NCBI GenBank assembly: GCA_947591605.1
Contig: CANQDF010000001.1
Span: 146,239 to 210,238 of the forward strand
Reading direction: 5' to 3'
Length of the DNA stretch: 64,000 nucleotides
Origin: an uncultured Clostridia bacterium
GTDB lineage: Bacteria; Bacillota; Clostridia; Lachnospirales; CAG-274
In this document: positions 44,209 to 52,180 of the stretch, in pieces
Layout of the letters: each line of letters opens with the position of its first letter
Numbering within the stretch: position 1 is the first letter of the stretch
The notes under the pieces: generated by a model
The model's database searches: none
The model's input: only the letters and a program-made list of their open reading frames with translations
What the model was told of the DNA's origin: nothing
Program-made: the position numbers and the translations under genes

Positions 44209-45009
44209 TCAATCCTCATCGGGCTCTGCCGCACTTACAGCCTCTCCCTTTACATAGAAAGGCTCAACGCCCTTTATAAACCTTGCGGCTACCCTGTCGT
44301 GAGCAGGCATTATGCCTATGCTCTCGTTGGGTTCAAGAAATTCGTTTGCCGTTCTTGCAACCGAGTTGAAGGTGTTTTTCATATCTCCGCCTTTGATATC
44401 CACTACCACAACTACGGTAGGCTTATTTTCGCCTATCCTTTTTGCCTGCATCATCCATGCCGCATTTATGGTGGAGTTTCTTGACATCATCTCGGATAAG
44501 GCCGCATACAGCCCCGGAGGCGCAAGCTCTGCGGGCTGAAGCCCATCCTGCTCCACGCTTATTTTTTCGTTTGAAACCTTCATAGGCTTAAGGGAAGCGT
44601 CTATTTTCTCTATAAGACCTTTTTTGATGGTCACGTTTGCACCGTAGGGGTCTATAACAAGGCCGTCATAGGCGGCGTTTTTGCCCGTAACAAAATCCTT
44701 GAACTGTCTGTAATTTTGCAAAATAAGGTGCTTGCCCTTTGCAGGCTCCCATTTTTTAAGCTCCTCTATGCTTGTAAAAAGAAACATAACGCTTTCGTTA
44801 TCCTTTGTTTTTACGGAAAAAAAGCTTATTACCGAATCCTTGGCAATTTTGCCGTCAACAGGCTCCGGCTCTATTACAGAGGGTATTATAAGCTTTGCAT
44901 TAAGCAGCTCCTGAACAAAGATGCTGCGTGTTTTGCTGCTGTCGTTCTGTTTCATATCGTTCATTGCATTGACCAGAGCTGCATTTATAGTTTTGATTTT
45001 ATCCTCCAT
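44209..45009 (-). CDS. SseB family protein
   Basis: 266 residues. The N-terminal half (about 1-125) has FVQELLNAKLIIPSVIEPE and FLFTSIEELKKWEPAKG of the SseB N-terminal domain; the C-terminal half (about 150-260) has IGENKPTVVVVVDIKGGD and ESIGIMPAHDRVAARFI. SseB is linked to serine sensitivity in E. coli, with no established biochemistry. GGAGG-like AGCGGAGGTAT precedes the ATG. Confidence 0.78.
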   Translation of the reverse strand: MEDKIKTINAALVNAMNDMKQNDSSKTRSIFVQELLNAKLIIPSVIEPEPVDGKIAKDSVISFFSVKTKDNESVMFLFTSIEELKKWEPAKGKHLILQNYRQFKDFVTGKNAAYDGLVIDPYGANVTIKKGLIEKIDASLKPMKVSNEKISVEQDGLQPAELAPPGLYAALSEMMSRNSTINAAWMMQAKRIGENKPTVVVVVDIKGGDMKNTFNSVARTANEFLEPNESIGIMPAHDRVAARFIKGVEPFYVKGEAVSAAEPDED

Positions 45010-45049
45010 CAGAAGATACCTCCGCTTAACTGTAGTTTACTGTAAAAAA

Positions 45050-46132
45050 TTATTCACTTGTTTCCGTAACAAAATAGAAATCCTCGCCCGGTATATCGGT
45101 ACCCAAAAGCTCCGGTGAAGCATTGTCAAATATGGTAAGCATATTGTTGACGAGATAGCGCATCTGTCTTTCCTTAAAAAAGCCGCAGTCCATTGATGTA
45201 TATGCCGCCTCCAGCGCCTTTGCATCGTCTGCGATACCGTACTTTGCGGCAAGAGCTGCGCAGCTGCCGGCATCGGTATTTACAGCCTCAAGGCTCCTTT
45301 GCATATCGGCAAGCATGTAGTCCACCACAGGGCGCTGCTGTGTAATAAACTCGTTTGTGGCAACAATGCTGCCGCTGCAGTAGTCGTTGCCCTCCGTTGC
45401 CCTTTGCCAGTCCTCCTTGAAGTCGTAGGTGCCAAGGGCAATACCCTCCTGCTTGAGCATGGATATATAAGGCTCCGTCATAAGCGCATAATCGGCATCG
45501 CCGTTTTTAACGGCATTGAAGAGGGCTGTGCTGTCCTGCACATATGCTATCTCGCAGTCGGTTACGCCGGCATAATCCATGAGCTTTGTAAATATGCAGG
45601 CAGAAGTCTTGTCGTCCGAGGACATATACACCTTTTTGCCCGACATATCGGCAAGGGATGCTATATCGCTGCCGACAAGGCTGTAGCTTTTGCTTGTAAG
45701 GCTTGCAAGCACCTTAACGGATTTGTCGGACGCATATATTTCAAGCGCTTTTGCGGGAGGCATAACAGCCACATCAAACTGCTTGCTGCGCATCATATCC
45801 GCAAGAGCGGAGTAATTTTCCGCATAGGTCACGGTATATTTTTCAAAGGCTGCGTCGTCCTCGTTTTCCGCAATAAGAGAGGCAAGCGAAACGGCGCCGG
45901 GGTCGTTTTTTACCATGCCTATTTTTATTATACGCCTTGCTGCCTCGGGCGGCCTTGTAAGCTCCGCCTTTTCACCCTCCGTAGGATCTACTATAACTGA
46001 AACATTGCCGTCTGTTATATTTCCTCCGTTGGAGGAAATATGCTCGTTATTTTCTTTATTGTCGGATGAACAGCCGGACAGCATAAGTGCTGCCGCAACA
46101 CCCAAAATACATAAGCTTTTAAGTTTTAACAT
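45050..46132 (-). CDS. Orphan solute-binding lipoprotein, NMT1/TauA-like
   Basis: 360 residues. The N-terminus is a lipoprotein signal ending LMLSGC, with lipidation Cys at residue 21. The rest follows the NMT1/SsuA periplasmic-binding pattern: FDVAVMPPAKALEIYASD, DMSGKKVYMSSDDKTSACIF, DYALMTEPYISML. Such proteins serve nitrate, taurine or thiamine-precursor ABC importers. No permease or ATPase for it lies within the window. ACAGGAGGTACTT precedes the ATG. Confidence 0.82.
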   Translation of the reverse strand: MLKLKSLCILGVAAALMLSGCSSDNKENNEHISSNGGNITDGNVSVIVDPTEGEKAELTRPPEAARRIIKIGMVKNDPGAVSLASLIAENEDDAAFEKYTVTYAENYSALADMMRSKQFDVAVMPPAKALEIYASDKSVKVLASLTSKSYSLVGSDIASLADMSGKKVYMSSDDKTSACIFTKLMDYAGVTDCEIAYVQDSTALFNAVKNGDADYALMTEPYISMLKQEGIALGTYDFKEDWQRATEGNDYCSGSIVATNEFITQQRPVVDYMLADMQRSLEAVNTDAGSCAALAAKYGIADDAKALEAAYTSMDCGFFKERQMRYLVNNMLTIFDNASPELLGTDIPGEDFYFVTETSE

Positions 46133-46191
46133 AAGTACCTCCTGTTTTGATACAGAGCCCGCCGGGTGCAGACCTATTATTCATTATTTCT

Positions 46192-46220
46192 ATTATAAGT
46201 GTTTTTCCCAATAATGTCAA
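46192..46220 (-). promoter_or_regulatory. Consensus promoter of solute-binding lipoprotein
   Basis: TTGACA (46215-46220) and TATAAT (46192-46197) at exact 17-base spacing on the - strand. A 50-base leader follows. Confidence 0.85.
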
Positions 46221-46255
46221 ATATATAACCGAAACTTTAATATATAAAGTAGTTC

Positions 46256-46492
46256 AGCGTGTCGAAAAAGTCGACACGCTTGCAGGAAATGCTTACATTT
46301 CCTGCATTTTTTCACAAAGTACAAAGAGATTCGCGCCTCGCTATCGCTCGACACTCCCTCTTTTCCTCGGACGGGCAAAGCTCGTCCTGCGGATTTTAGC
46401 CTGCGGCGCTTAAGTTACCTTGAAGTGCTTTTGCAAGTTTAAACTCTTAAAAAATCATTTTTTGAATCTGATTTTAGGTTTTTTGACAGTCT
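46256..46492 (+). repeat. Mosaic intergenic repeat element, copy C
   Basis: In opposite orientation to its flanking genes. The left end is GTGTCGAAAAAGTCGACAC inside a perfect 10-bp hairpin. A perfect 11-bp TGCAGGAAATG hairpin follows (46281-46306). The 24-base core is absent, replaced by other sequence. The right half matches copy D (CTGCGGATTTTAGCCTGC, then AGTTACC) and hairpin 3 is GGACGGGC/GCTCGTCC. The right end is TTGACAGTCT. Confidence 0.75.
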
Positions 46493-46610
46493 GAAAGTGG
46501 TTTTTGGCTATAGTGCGGTTGAGGCGGCAAGAACGTACAGGCGGTTTTATGACAAAAAAATGGGATGCGGCAAAGCCCCGTGCAAAAGCCTATGCGCATC
46601 CCCGTATAAA
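46493..46610. terminator. Intergenic stretch between repeat C and the CNNM gene
   Basis: GGGATGCG (46562-46569) pairs with CGCATCCC (46594-46601) around AAAGCCCCGTGC and GCCTATG. Followed on the - strand by CATTTTTTT. This is probably the CNNM gene terminator. No gene is seen. Confidence 0.5.
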
Positions 46611-47966
46611 TTATTCCTCGTCTGCGGCAGCAGCCTCTTCGCCTGTGATCAGCGAAACATAGGCATTTACCACACAATGGTTTTTGACATCGTCTACATT
46701 TATCTTCATACCGTTTGCCTCTATCTCAAAGCAGCTTCCGTCGTCGGGTATTGAACCCAGACAGCCAAAGATAAAGCCGCCGAAGGTATCGTAGTCTTCA
46801 TCGGATATGGATACGTCAAGCTCCTCGCAGACATCCTTAAGCGACGCCTCGCCCATTATCTTCCATTTGTTGTCACCTATTTTTTCGATCTCCTCGCCGA
46901 GATACTCCTCTCCCTCGTTAAGGAACTCGCCCATTATCTGCTGTACAAGGTCGTTAAGAGTGATTATGCCGCACATTCCGCCGTATTCGTCAAGCACAAC
47001 GGCAAAATAATTGCGGGATTTTTTCATCTGCTCAAACATAACGTCCGCCTTTGTGGTTTCAAGCACAAAATGAGGCTCTTCAACGCACTTTGTCATAACG
47101 TTTCTCCTGGATTTATCGGATATGCGGAAGTAGTCCTTTACATCCAGCACGCCTATAACATCGTCCGTATTTTCCTTGCAGACGGGAAATTTGGTATGGC
47201 GTGAGGCGTTTATGGTTTTTGCCCACAGCTCCATGTCATCCTCCATCCACAGTATCTCAACATCCTTGCGGTGTGTACATATTTCCCCTACGTCGGTATC
47301 GTCAAACTCAAATACGTTTTGTATAAATTCCTTTTCGTCCGAGTCTATGGTTCCCTTTTCCGTACCGGCATCCACCATCATACGGATCTCCTCCTCGGTC
47401 ACCTCGTCGTCCTCCTCGTTGGGGTCGATGCCGATAAGCCTTAAAACACCGTTTGCGGATTTTGTAAGTATCCATGCAAAGGGTGCGGCTATAACCGATG
47501 CCACGCTGAGCAGCCGGGACAGCCTAAGTGCCGTCTGCTCGCACTTTCTTACGGCTGCACGCTTTGGCACAAGCTCGCCGAATATAAGGGTAACATACAA
47601 AAGCACTGCCGTTATGATCACTACCGCAAGCACCCTTATAGCCTCGGGTGACATGTATTTATCAAGCCCCAAAACGGAGAGCTTGGCAGAGAGCGCACCC
47701 GAAAAGCCGTATGCTGCAAAGGCACTGCCCAGAGCAGCGGCAAAGCTTATAATAACGTGAACGGTAGTTAAAAATTTTGACGGCTTGTCCGTAAGCTTTT
47801 TAAGCCTTACTGCTTTTTTGTTTTTTTCCGCAGCAAGCTTGTCAAGCCTGGCATCGTTCATGGATATAACCGCTGTTTCGGCACAGGTAAAAACCGCATT
47901 TACGGCTATGAGTACAGCCTGAAGCAGGAGCATCCGGACCAGAGTTTCGGTATCTGTTATATTCAA
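46611..47966 (-). CDS. CNNM/CorC-HlyC family membrane protein
   Basis: 451 residues from TTG at 47966, which has TGGGAGGTTTTTACT upstream; the longer start lacks this. Three or four N-terminal helices form the CNNM (DUF21) domain with EXTAXXSMN-like ETAVISMNDAR and FGELVPKRAAVRKCE. A CBS pair (about 205-325) and a CorC/HlyC domain (about 350-435, DDGSCFEIEANGMKI) follow. Such proteins help Mg2+ or Co2+ movement or resistance; earlier they were called haemolysins. Confidence 0.9.
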   Translation of the reverse strand: MNITDTETLVRMLLLQAVLIAVNAVFTCAETAVISMNDARLDKLAAEKNKKAVRLKKLTDKPSKFLTTVHVIISFAAALGSAFAAYGFSGALSAKLSVLGLDKYMSPEAIRVLAVVIITAVLLYVTLIFGELVPKRAAVRKCEQTALRLSRLLSVASVIAAPFAWILTKSANGVLRLIGIDPNEEDDEVTEEEIRMMVDAGTEKGTIDSDEKEFIQNVFEFDDTDVGEICTHRKDVEILWMEDDMELWAKTINASRHTKFPVCKENTDDVIGVLDVKDYFRISDKSRRNVMTKCVEEPHFVLETTKADVMFEQMKKSRNYFAVVLDEYGGMCGIITLNDLVQQIMGEFLNEGEEYLGEEIEKIGDNKWKIMGEASLKDVCEELDVSISDEDYDTFGGFIFGCLGSIPDDGSCFEIEANGMKINVDDVKNHCVVNAYVSLITGEEAAAADEE

Positions 47967-48201
47967 AGTAAAAACCTCCCAAAAAGGTGCCAGTTTGTTA
48001 CACGCAAAAAAGGCACAACGCATACTTTACCACATCAAAAGCAGGCTATACCTCTTATTCCACATCTATTTCCGTCAAATAGTATCTGCAATTGTCACAC
48101 GGGTTACCGTCCATTAAAAAAATCACCAACCTAAAATCTAGCTTTTAACAGCATTACAGCAAATTTGCCGCACATCCCGCACAGAAAATTTGTTACGCAT
48201 A
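47967..48201 (-). other. Long leader of CNNM gene
   Basis: About 230 bases between promoter and start. It contains a short reading frame at 48114 to 48055 (- strand) that begins ATG, encodes MDGNPCDNCRYYLTEIDVE and ends with TAA. No known Mg2+ riboswitch core is recognised. Confidence 0.45.
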
Positions 48202-48230
48202 AGTATATCACAGTGTATTGTATTTGTCAA
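48202..48230 (-). promoter_or_regulatory. Promoter of CNNM gene
   Basis: TTGACA (48225-48230) and TATACT (48202-48207) with 17 bases between them on the - strand. Confidence 0.75.
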
Positions 48231-48239
48231 CGATTTAAT

Positions 48240-48273
48240 TTAAGGGAGTGTTGCTTTTCGGCACTCCCTTAAT
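48240..48273 (-). terminator. Terminator of ABC permease gene
   Basis: TTAAGGGAGTG and CACTCCCTTAA form a near-perfect stem around TTGCTTTTCGG, followed by an AT tail. Confidence 0.75.
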
Positions 48274-48274
48274 A

Positions 48275-49078
48275 TCAGTCTATATTCAGCCTGCTGCAAA
48301 GCAGATAAGCACCCAGCCCAAAGGCAATTGCAGCTTCCGTAAGGCTTACAAACGACATCCTTATACAGAATTTTTTAAAATATGTAATTATATCCGGCAC
48401 GGACGAGAGCGGGCCAAAGTCAAACACGCCTATTAAATAGGCTATGACGGCACCTATTATCAGCTCTGCAAGGCCTATGCCTATAAAACCCGTAAGTATA
48501 AGGGCATTTCTGCCTATATCGGTCATCTGTCCTATACATATCGAGGCATAGGCAAGCACACACACAAATGTGGAATGCACTACCAGAAATATGCCGAAAA
48601 ACGCAATAAGCTGCCCTAAATGTATATTTTCACTGCTGCCCGAAAGGTCTGCTATAATATCGTTTATCTGCGTTATTCTGTCGCCGAAATTCATAAACAC
48701 CATTACGCAGGCAGCCATAAAGCCTACCAGTATTATGTTCCATAAAAGAGCGGCAGCCGCCTTTGAGGTAAAAAGCTTTATTTTGCTCACGGGCAGCATA
48801 TTCATAAAATGCCCCTCCTCTGCCAGCAGGTTTTGCGAAAACCATTGGGAGAGGGTAATAAATGTAAGTATAAGGCATATGAAGCATACAAAGGCGCAAA
48901 GCCCGAGTGAAGCAATTTTAAAAATAATTATCCAGTAAAAATTATCGTCGTTGAAGAATCCCTCAAACGCAGGGCTCCAGCAGTAGACGGCAAATGCCGT
49001 AAAAACCGCTATAACAAGGCAGTAAACAAATATCTTGAGCCAAGTGTTTTTGATATCGAATCTTAAAAGCGTCAGCAT
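48275..49078 (-). CDS. ABC transporter permease-like membrane protein
   Basis: 267 residues with six hydrophobic segments (near 15-32, 48-78, 110-130, 155-180, 195-215, 240-262). The layout and the hydrophilic stretch NLLAEEGHFMNMLPVSKIKLF resemble ABC-2-type permeases of Firmicutes. Substrate unknown. It overlaps the ATPase gene by seven bases, so the pair forms one transporter. Confidence 0.75.
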   Translation of the reverse strand: MLTLLRFDIKNTWLKIFVYCLVIAVFTAFAVYCWSPAFEGFFNDDNFYWIIIFKIASLGLCAFVCFICLILTFITLSQWFSQNLLAEEGHFMNMLPVSKIKLFTSKAAAALLWNIILVGFMAACVMVFMNFGDRITQINDIIADLSGSSENIHLGQLIAFFGIFLVVHSTFVCVLAYASICIGQMTDIGRNALILTGFIGIGLAELIIGAVIAYLIGVFDFGPLSSVPDIITYFKKFCIRMSFVSLTEAAIAFGLGAYLLCSRLNID

Positions 49079-49815
49079 CTGAATGCCTCCCTGTAAAAAC
49101 CGCTTACGGTTTTGCCGTAGTCGTTCATAAGCTCGTCCGGGGTGGCGGAAAGCTTTATTTCCCCTTTGTGTATTATATGTACCTCATCGAGTATCTTTTC
49201 AAGCTGTGAGGCAATTGCGGAGGTTATAAGCACGCCGCTGCCGTTGTCACAGTTTGATATTATGGTTTTTATTATAAAATCCCTGCTTTTTGGCTCGACG
49301 GCGGCAATCGGCTCGTCCAGCACATAGAGCTTGGTCTTTCTGCACATAACAAGCACGGTTTCAACCATTTGTATGCTGCTGCGGGACAAATAGCAAAACT
49401 TGTCGTTAAGGCTTACCTCTATACGTTTAAAGGATGATACTGCTCTGTTTACGTTAAAATCGTCATAAAAGCTGCGGTACATTTCGACCAGATCGCCCAC
49501 ACGCTGCTTTGAGTTGACAAAGGGATACTCCGGCAGATAGCTTATATCCTTAAGGTCGAGAGCTCCACCGTTTACAAGTACTTTGCCCGAGGTTTTTGGG
49601 CAGAGATTGCATATTATTTTTGCAAGCGTTGTTTTGCCGGCACCCTCGGGACCGAAAAGCCCCGCAATATGTCCTTTTTTTACCGTAAGGCTGACATCCT
49701 TAAGCGCTTTGTTAAAAGCAAATTTTTTGTTTACGTTTATACATTCAAGGGCATTGTTTGACGCCCTGCGCTCCTTTGGAGCATTATCCGTTGTATTTTT
49801 ATTTGTTCTGCTCAT
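49072..49815 (-). CDS. ABC transporter ATP-binding protein
   Basis: 247 residues. Walker A GPEGAGKTTLAK, Walker B KLYVLDEP and the switch region ITSAIASQLEKI are present. The signature region reads CYLSRSSIQMVE rather than LSGGQ. The N-terminal tail of about 25 residues is polar. Family YtrB/BcrA-like by overall pattern. A short gene encoding a membrane-anchored protein precedes it by overlap of four bases. Confidence 0.85.
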   Translation of the reverse strand: MSRTNKNTTDNAPKERRASNNALECINVNKKFAFNKALKDVSLTVKKGHIAGLFGPEGAGKTTLAKIICNLCPKTSGKVLVNGGALDLKDISYLPEYPFVNSKQRVGDLVEMYRSFYDDFNVNRAVSSFKRIEVSLNDKFCYLSRSSIQMVETVLVMCRKTKLYVLDEPIAAVEPKSRDFIIKTIISNCDNGSGVLITSAIASQLEKILDEVHIIHKGEIKLSATPDELMNDYGKTVSGFYREAFRC

Positions 49816-50258
49816 AAATCACCGGTTTCCTTACCGCATATGCCAATAAGCTTAAATGCCGCCGCAAGCAAAATTACTGCGCTTACGACAACGCTTACTG
49901 CCGCAGCTGCGGCAAGCCAATCAATACCCTTTCTTTTTTCGGCTTCTCTTACCTCAAGCCCCGTCCACAGCTTAAATGTGCCGTCCGAGCGCTTGTATAC
50001 GCCAAAATCCAGTATATCCACCCAGACATCGTCGCTGTAATTGTCCTCCAACTCGGCAAGTACATCATCGGGCAGCTCTCCCAGCTTTACCGTATCGCCG
50101 TTTTCCGCAAGGTAGTTTACGGCAAAGCCTGTTTTTTTGCCGTTAAGACCGGAGAGCAGCAGCACATCCTCATATGCGTTGAGGTTTGATATTATCTCTT
50201 GTATTTCGGGTTTATCCGAGGTATTTACAACAGTTTTGATATAATCCACATTAAACAC
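49812..50258 (-). CDS. Small membrane-anchored unknown protein ahead of ABC transporter
   Basis: 148 residues (GTG at 50258, or GTG at 50249 with better spacing to GAGGCGG). The N-terminal part (about 1-105) is soluble and acidic; a single helix (about 112-138) follows. No domain recognised. ATGA overlap with the ATPase gene suggests a regulatory or accessory role in the transporter. The start is uncertain. Confidence 0.55.
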   Translation of the reverse strand: MFNVDYIKTVVNTSDKPEIQEIISNLNAYEDVLLLSGLNGKKTGFAVNYLAENGDTVKLGELPDDVLAELEDNYSDDVWVDILDFGVYKRSDGTFKLWTGLEVREAEKRKGIDWLAAAAAVSVVVSAVILLAAAFKLIGICGKETGDL

Positions 50259-50274
50259 CGCCTCTCATTTTATA

Positions 50275-50303
50275 ATTATATCACCTTTGTGATAAATTGT
50301 ACA
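50275..50303 (-). promoter_or_regulatory. Promoter of the ABC unit
   Basis: TATAAT at 50275-50280 with an extended TGA-TATAAT and TGTACA at 50298-50303; spacing 17. The -35 is weak but the extended -10 compensates. Confidence 0.6.
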
Positions 50304-50311
50304 GTTTTTTA

Positions 50312-50911
50312 TTAACTGCCCGGTGTAAGCCCCGAAAGCTGCTCTATTACCGACCACAGCTCGTCCCTGCCGCTTTTGTTTTCGCTTGAAAAGGGTATCA
50401 GTATATCCCCCTCCTCAAGACCGAGCGAAAGAGTTATCATTTTTTTGTGCTTTTGCAGCTGACTCCTTTTTATTTTGTCGCTTTTTGTTGCAGCCACAAC
50501 TATCCTGTGTCCGTAGTGCCTGAGCCAATTGTACATCATTTTGTCGTTTTCACCGGGCTCGTGCCTTATATCCACAAGCATTATTATTGCCTTAAGGCTT
50601 TCCCTGCCTAAAAGATAATCCTCTATCATGCCGCCCCATTTGGCTATCTCGCTTTTGGGCGCCCTTGCATAGCCGTAGCCGGGCAGATCCACAAAGTAGA
50701 GAGCGTTTTCGATATTGTAAAAATTTATGGTGCGTGTTTTGCCCGGGCTCTGACCGGTTCTTGCCAGGGATTTTCTGTTGATCATGGTGTTTATAAGCGA
50801 GCTTTTGCCGACATTGGATTTGCCCGCAAAGGCTATCTCCGGCAAAGACTGCTCGGGATACTGCGATTTTTTTACGGCAACAGCCGCAAGAGATGCATTG
50901 TTTACGTTCAA
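50312..50911 (-). CDS. engB: Ribosome biogenesis GTP-binding protein EngB/YsxC
   Basis: 199 residues from TTG at 50911, after AGAAGGGGGC; the longer frame has no ribosome-binding site. G1 FAGKSNVGKSSLIN, G2 TRTINF, G3 DLPGYGYA, G4 TKSDKIKR. It is essential for 50S assembly in Bacillus. It ends its local unit, with a perfect promoter upstream. Confidence 0.95.
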   Translation of the reverse strand: MNVNNASLAAVAVKKSQYPEQSLPEIAFAGKSNVGKSSLINTMINRKSLARTGQSPGKTRTINFYNIENALYFVDLPGYGYARAPKSEIAKWGGMIEDYLLGRESLKAIIMLVDIRHEPGENDKMMYNWLRHYGHRIVVAATKSDKIKRSQLQKHKKMITLSLGLEEGDILIPFSSENKSGRDELWSVIEQLSGLTPGS

Positions 50912-50953
50912 AATATTGCCCCCTTCTGCATTTTTTGCACAGATATATCCTAC

Positions 50954-50982
50954 ATTATATAACAAACATTTTACATTGTCAA
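50954..50982 (-). promoter_or_regulatory. Perfect consensus promoter of engB
   Basis: TTGACA (50977-50982) and TATAAT (50954-50959) with 17 bases between, on the - strand. It is divergent from, and partly adjacent to, the aquaporin promoter. Confidence 0.85.
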
Positions 50983-50989
50983 AAAAAGG

Positions 50990-51018
50990 TTTACAAATAT
51001 GCCGTCAAATGGTACAAT
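50990..51018 (+). promoter_or_regulatory. Promoter of aquaporin gene
   Basis: TTTACA (50990-50995) and TACAAT (51013-51018) with 17-base spacing, 8 bases from the -35 of engB on the other strand. Confidence 0.7.
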
Positions 51019-51101
51019 TAAACAAATAAATATATGCTGTCTGTCTGCCTATATTGTTTTTTGCAGACGGATCGGCGTAATCATAAAGGGAGGTAATTTT
51101 T

Positions 51102-51797
51102 ATGATCAAAAAATGCTTTGCCGAGTTTATAGGCACTGCCGTGCTTGTGATAGTCGGCTGCGGTACCGCAATGCTTGTCGGCTGTGATGCCGTAAACGGA
51201 GGCGGTTACATACTTACTGCTCTTGCCTTTGGCCTTACCATAGTTGCAATGGCTTATTCCATAGGCAATATATCGGGCTGCCATATCAACCCTGCCGTTT
51301 CGCTGGGTGTGCTTATAAGCGGCGGCATGAGCGCAAAGGAATTTGCCGGTTATGTTGTTGCGCAGTGCATAGGCGCTATAGCAGGCAGCGCCGTACTTGC
51401 TTCAATATTTACGCTCGGCGGTGTAACGGATATGACAGGCGGCTTCGGCTCTAACGGACTTGCAAACGTAAACGGCAGCGCTGCCGCAGGTCTGCTTACG
51501 GAGATAGTGCTCACATATATTTTTGTTACCGCTATACTGGGCGTTACCTCAAAAAAGGCTGCTCACGGCTCATTCGGCGGTATTGTGATAGGTCTTTCGC
51601 TTACGCTGGTGCATATACTCGGCATAGGCCTTACAGGCACCTCCGTAAACCCCGCAAGGAGCATAGGCCCTGCAATTTTTGCCGCAATGTACGGCAACAG
51701 CGACCCTATTGCATGCCTTTGGGTGTTTATAGTAGGCCCTCTTGTAGGCGCAGCGCTTGCTGCTGTGGTATATAAGGTGCTTGAAAGCAATAACTGA
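51102..51797 (+). CDS. Aquaporin family protein, AqpZ-like
   Basis: 231 residues with six helices and two NPA boxes (HINPAVSLGV and SVNPARSIGPAIF). The C-terminal half keeps the Arg after NPA that selects for water. Aquaglyceroporins differ by NPX insertions not seen here. Preceded by AAAGGGAGGTAATTTTT. Likely a water channel; no glycerol genes (glpK) are near. Confidence 0.88.
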   Translation: MIKKCFAEFIGTAVLVIVGCGTAMLVGCDAVNGGGYILTALAFGLTIVAMAYSIGNISGCHINPAVSLGVLISGGMSAKEFAGYVVAQCIGAIAGSAVLASIFTLGGVTDMTGGFGSNGLANVNGSAAAGLLTEIVLTYIFVTAILGVTSKKAAHGSFGGIVIGLSLTLVHILGIGLTGTSVNPARSIGPAIFAAMYGNSDPIACLWVFIVGPLVGAALAAVVYKVLESNN

Positions 51798-51826
51798 TCT
51801 GTTATCCAAAATATGAAAAAAAGTTC

Positions 51827-51855
51827 TTGCTATTTGTCGGTTCCTATGTTACAAT
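51827..51855 (+). promoter_or_regulatory. Promoter of secG
   Basis: TTGCTA (51827-51832) and TACAAT (51850-51855), 17 bases apart. Confidence 0.7.
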
Positions 51856-51896
51856 GAGTGGTGATGAATACGGACATACAGACAGGAGGTCTATAT

Positions 51897-52145
51897 ATGA
51901 GTGTTCCTTTTATTATAGTATCGGTTCTGGTTGTAGTTGCAAATATAGTTCTTATCACCTTGATCCTTGCACAAAAGAAGAATGCCTCGGCAGGCTTCGG
52001 CGCTGCCATGACAGGCATGGGTTCGGGGGACAGTTACTGGAACAGCAACAAGAACAGGTCTTTTGAGGGTCAGCTCTCCAGGTATACAAAAATTACAGCG
52101 GCGCTGCTTTTTATACTTGTGCTGGTTTCAAACCTTATTCATTAA
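51897..52145 (+). CDS. secG: Preprotein translocase subunit SecG
   Basis: 82 residues from ATG at 51897, after ACAGGAGGTCTATAT. Two helices (about 3-22 and 58-80), with LILAQKKNASAGFGAAMTGMG and RYTKITAALLFILVL in the SecG pattern (each in part). Forms the third subunit of SecYEG. It is followed by a terminator that has been split by repeat copy D. rnr lies downstream. Confidence 0.93.
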   Translation: MSVPFIIVSVLVVVANIVLITLILAQKKNASAGFGAAMTGMGSGDSYWNSNKNRSFEGQLSRYTKITAALLFILVLVSNLIH

Positions 52146-52153
52146 TTTTAAGC

Positions 52154-52180
52154 AGACTCTGTATAATGCAGAGTCTGTAT
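52154..52180 (+). terminator. Stem of the secG terminator, left copy
   Basis: AGACTCTG and CAGAGTCT around TATAATG. The T-tract is missing here; the complete version with T7 is at 52404-52440. Confidence 0.65.
52157..52178 (+). repeat. 22-bp direct repeat, left copy, flanking element D
   Basis: Identical to 52408-52429. It begins CTCTGTATAATG and ends GAGTCTGT. The two copies flank repeat D directly (2 and 4 bases away). Confidence 0.85.

Noticed and set aside
46256..46492. CRISPR-like repeats in the hairpin-rich region
   Set aside because: The hairpins differ in sequence and no regular spacers are present.
47966..48230. Mg2+ riboswitch (M-box) before the CNNM gene
   Set aside because: I cannot see the conserved M-box core; only a long leader is supported.
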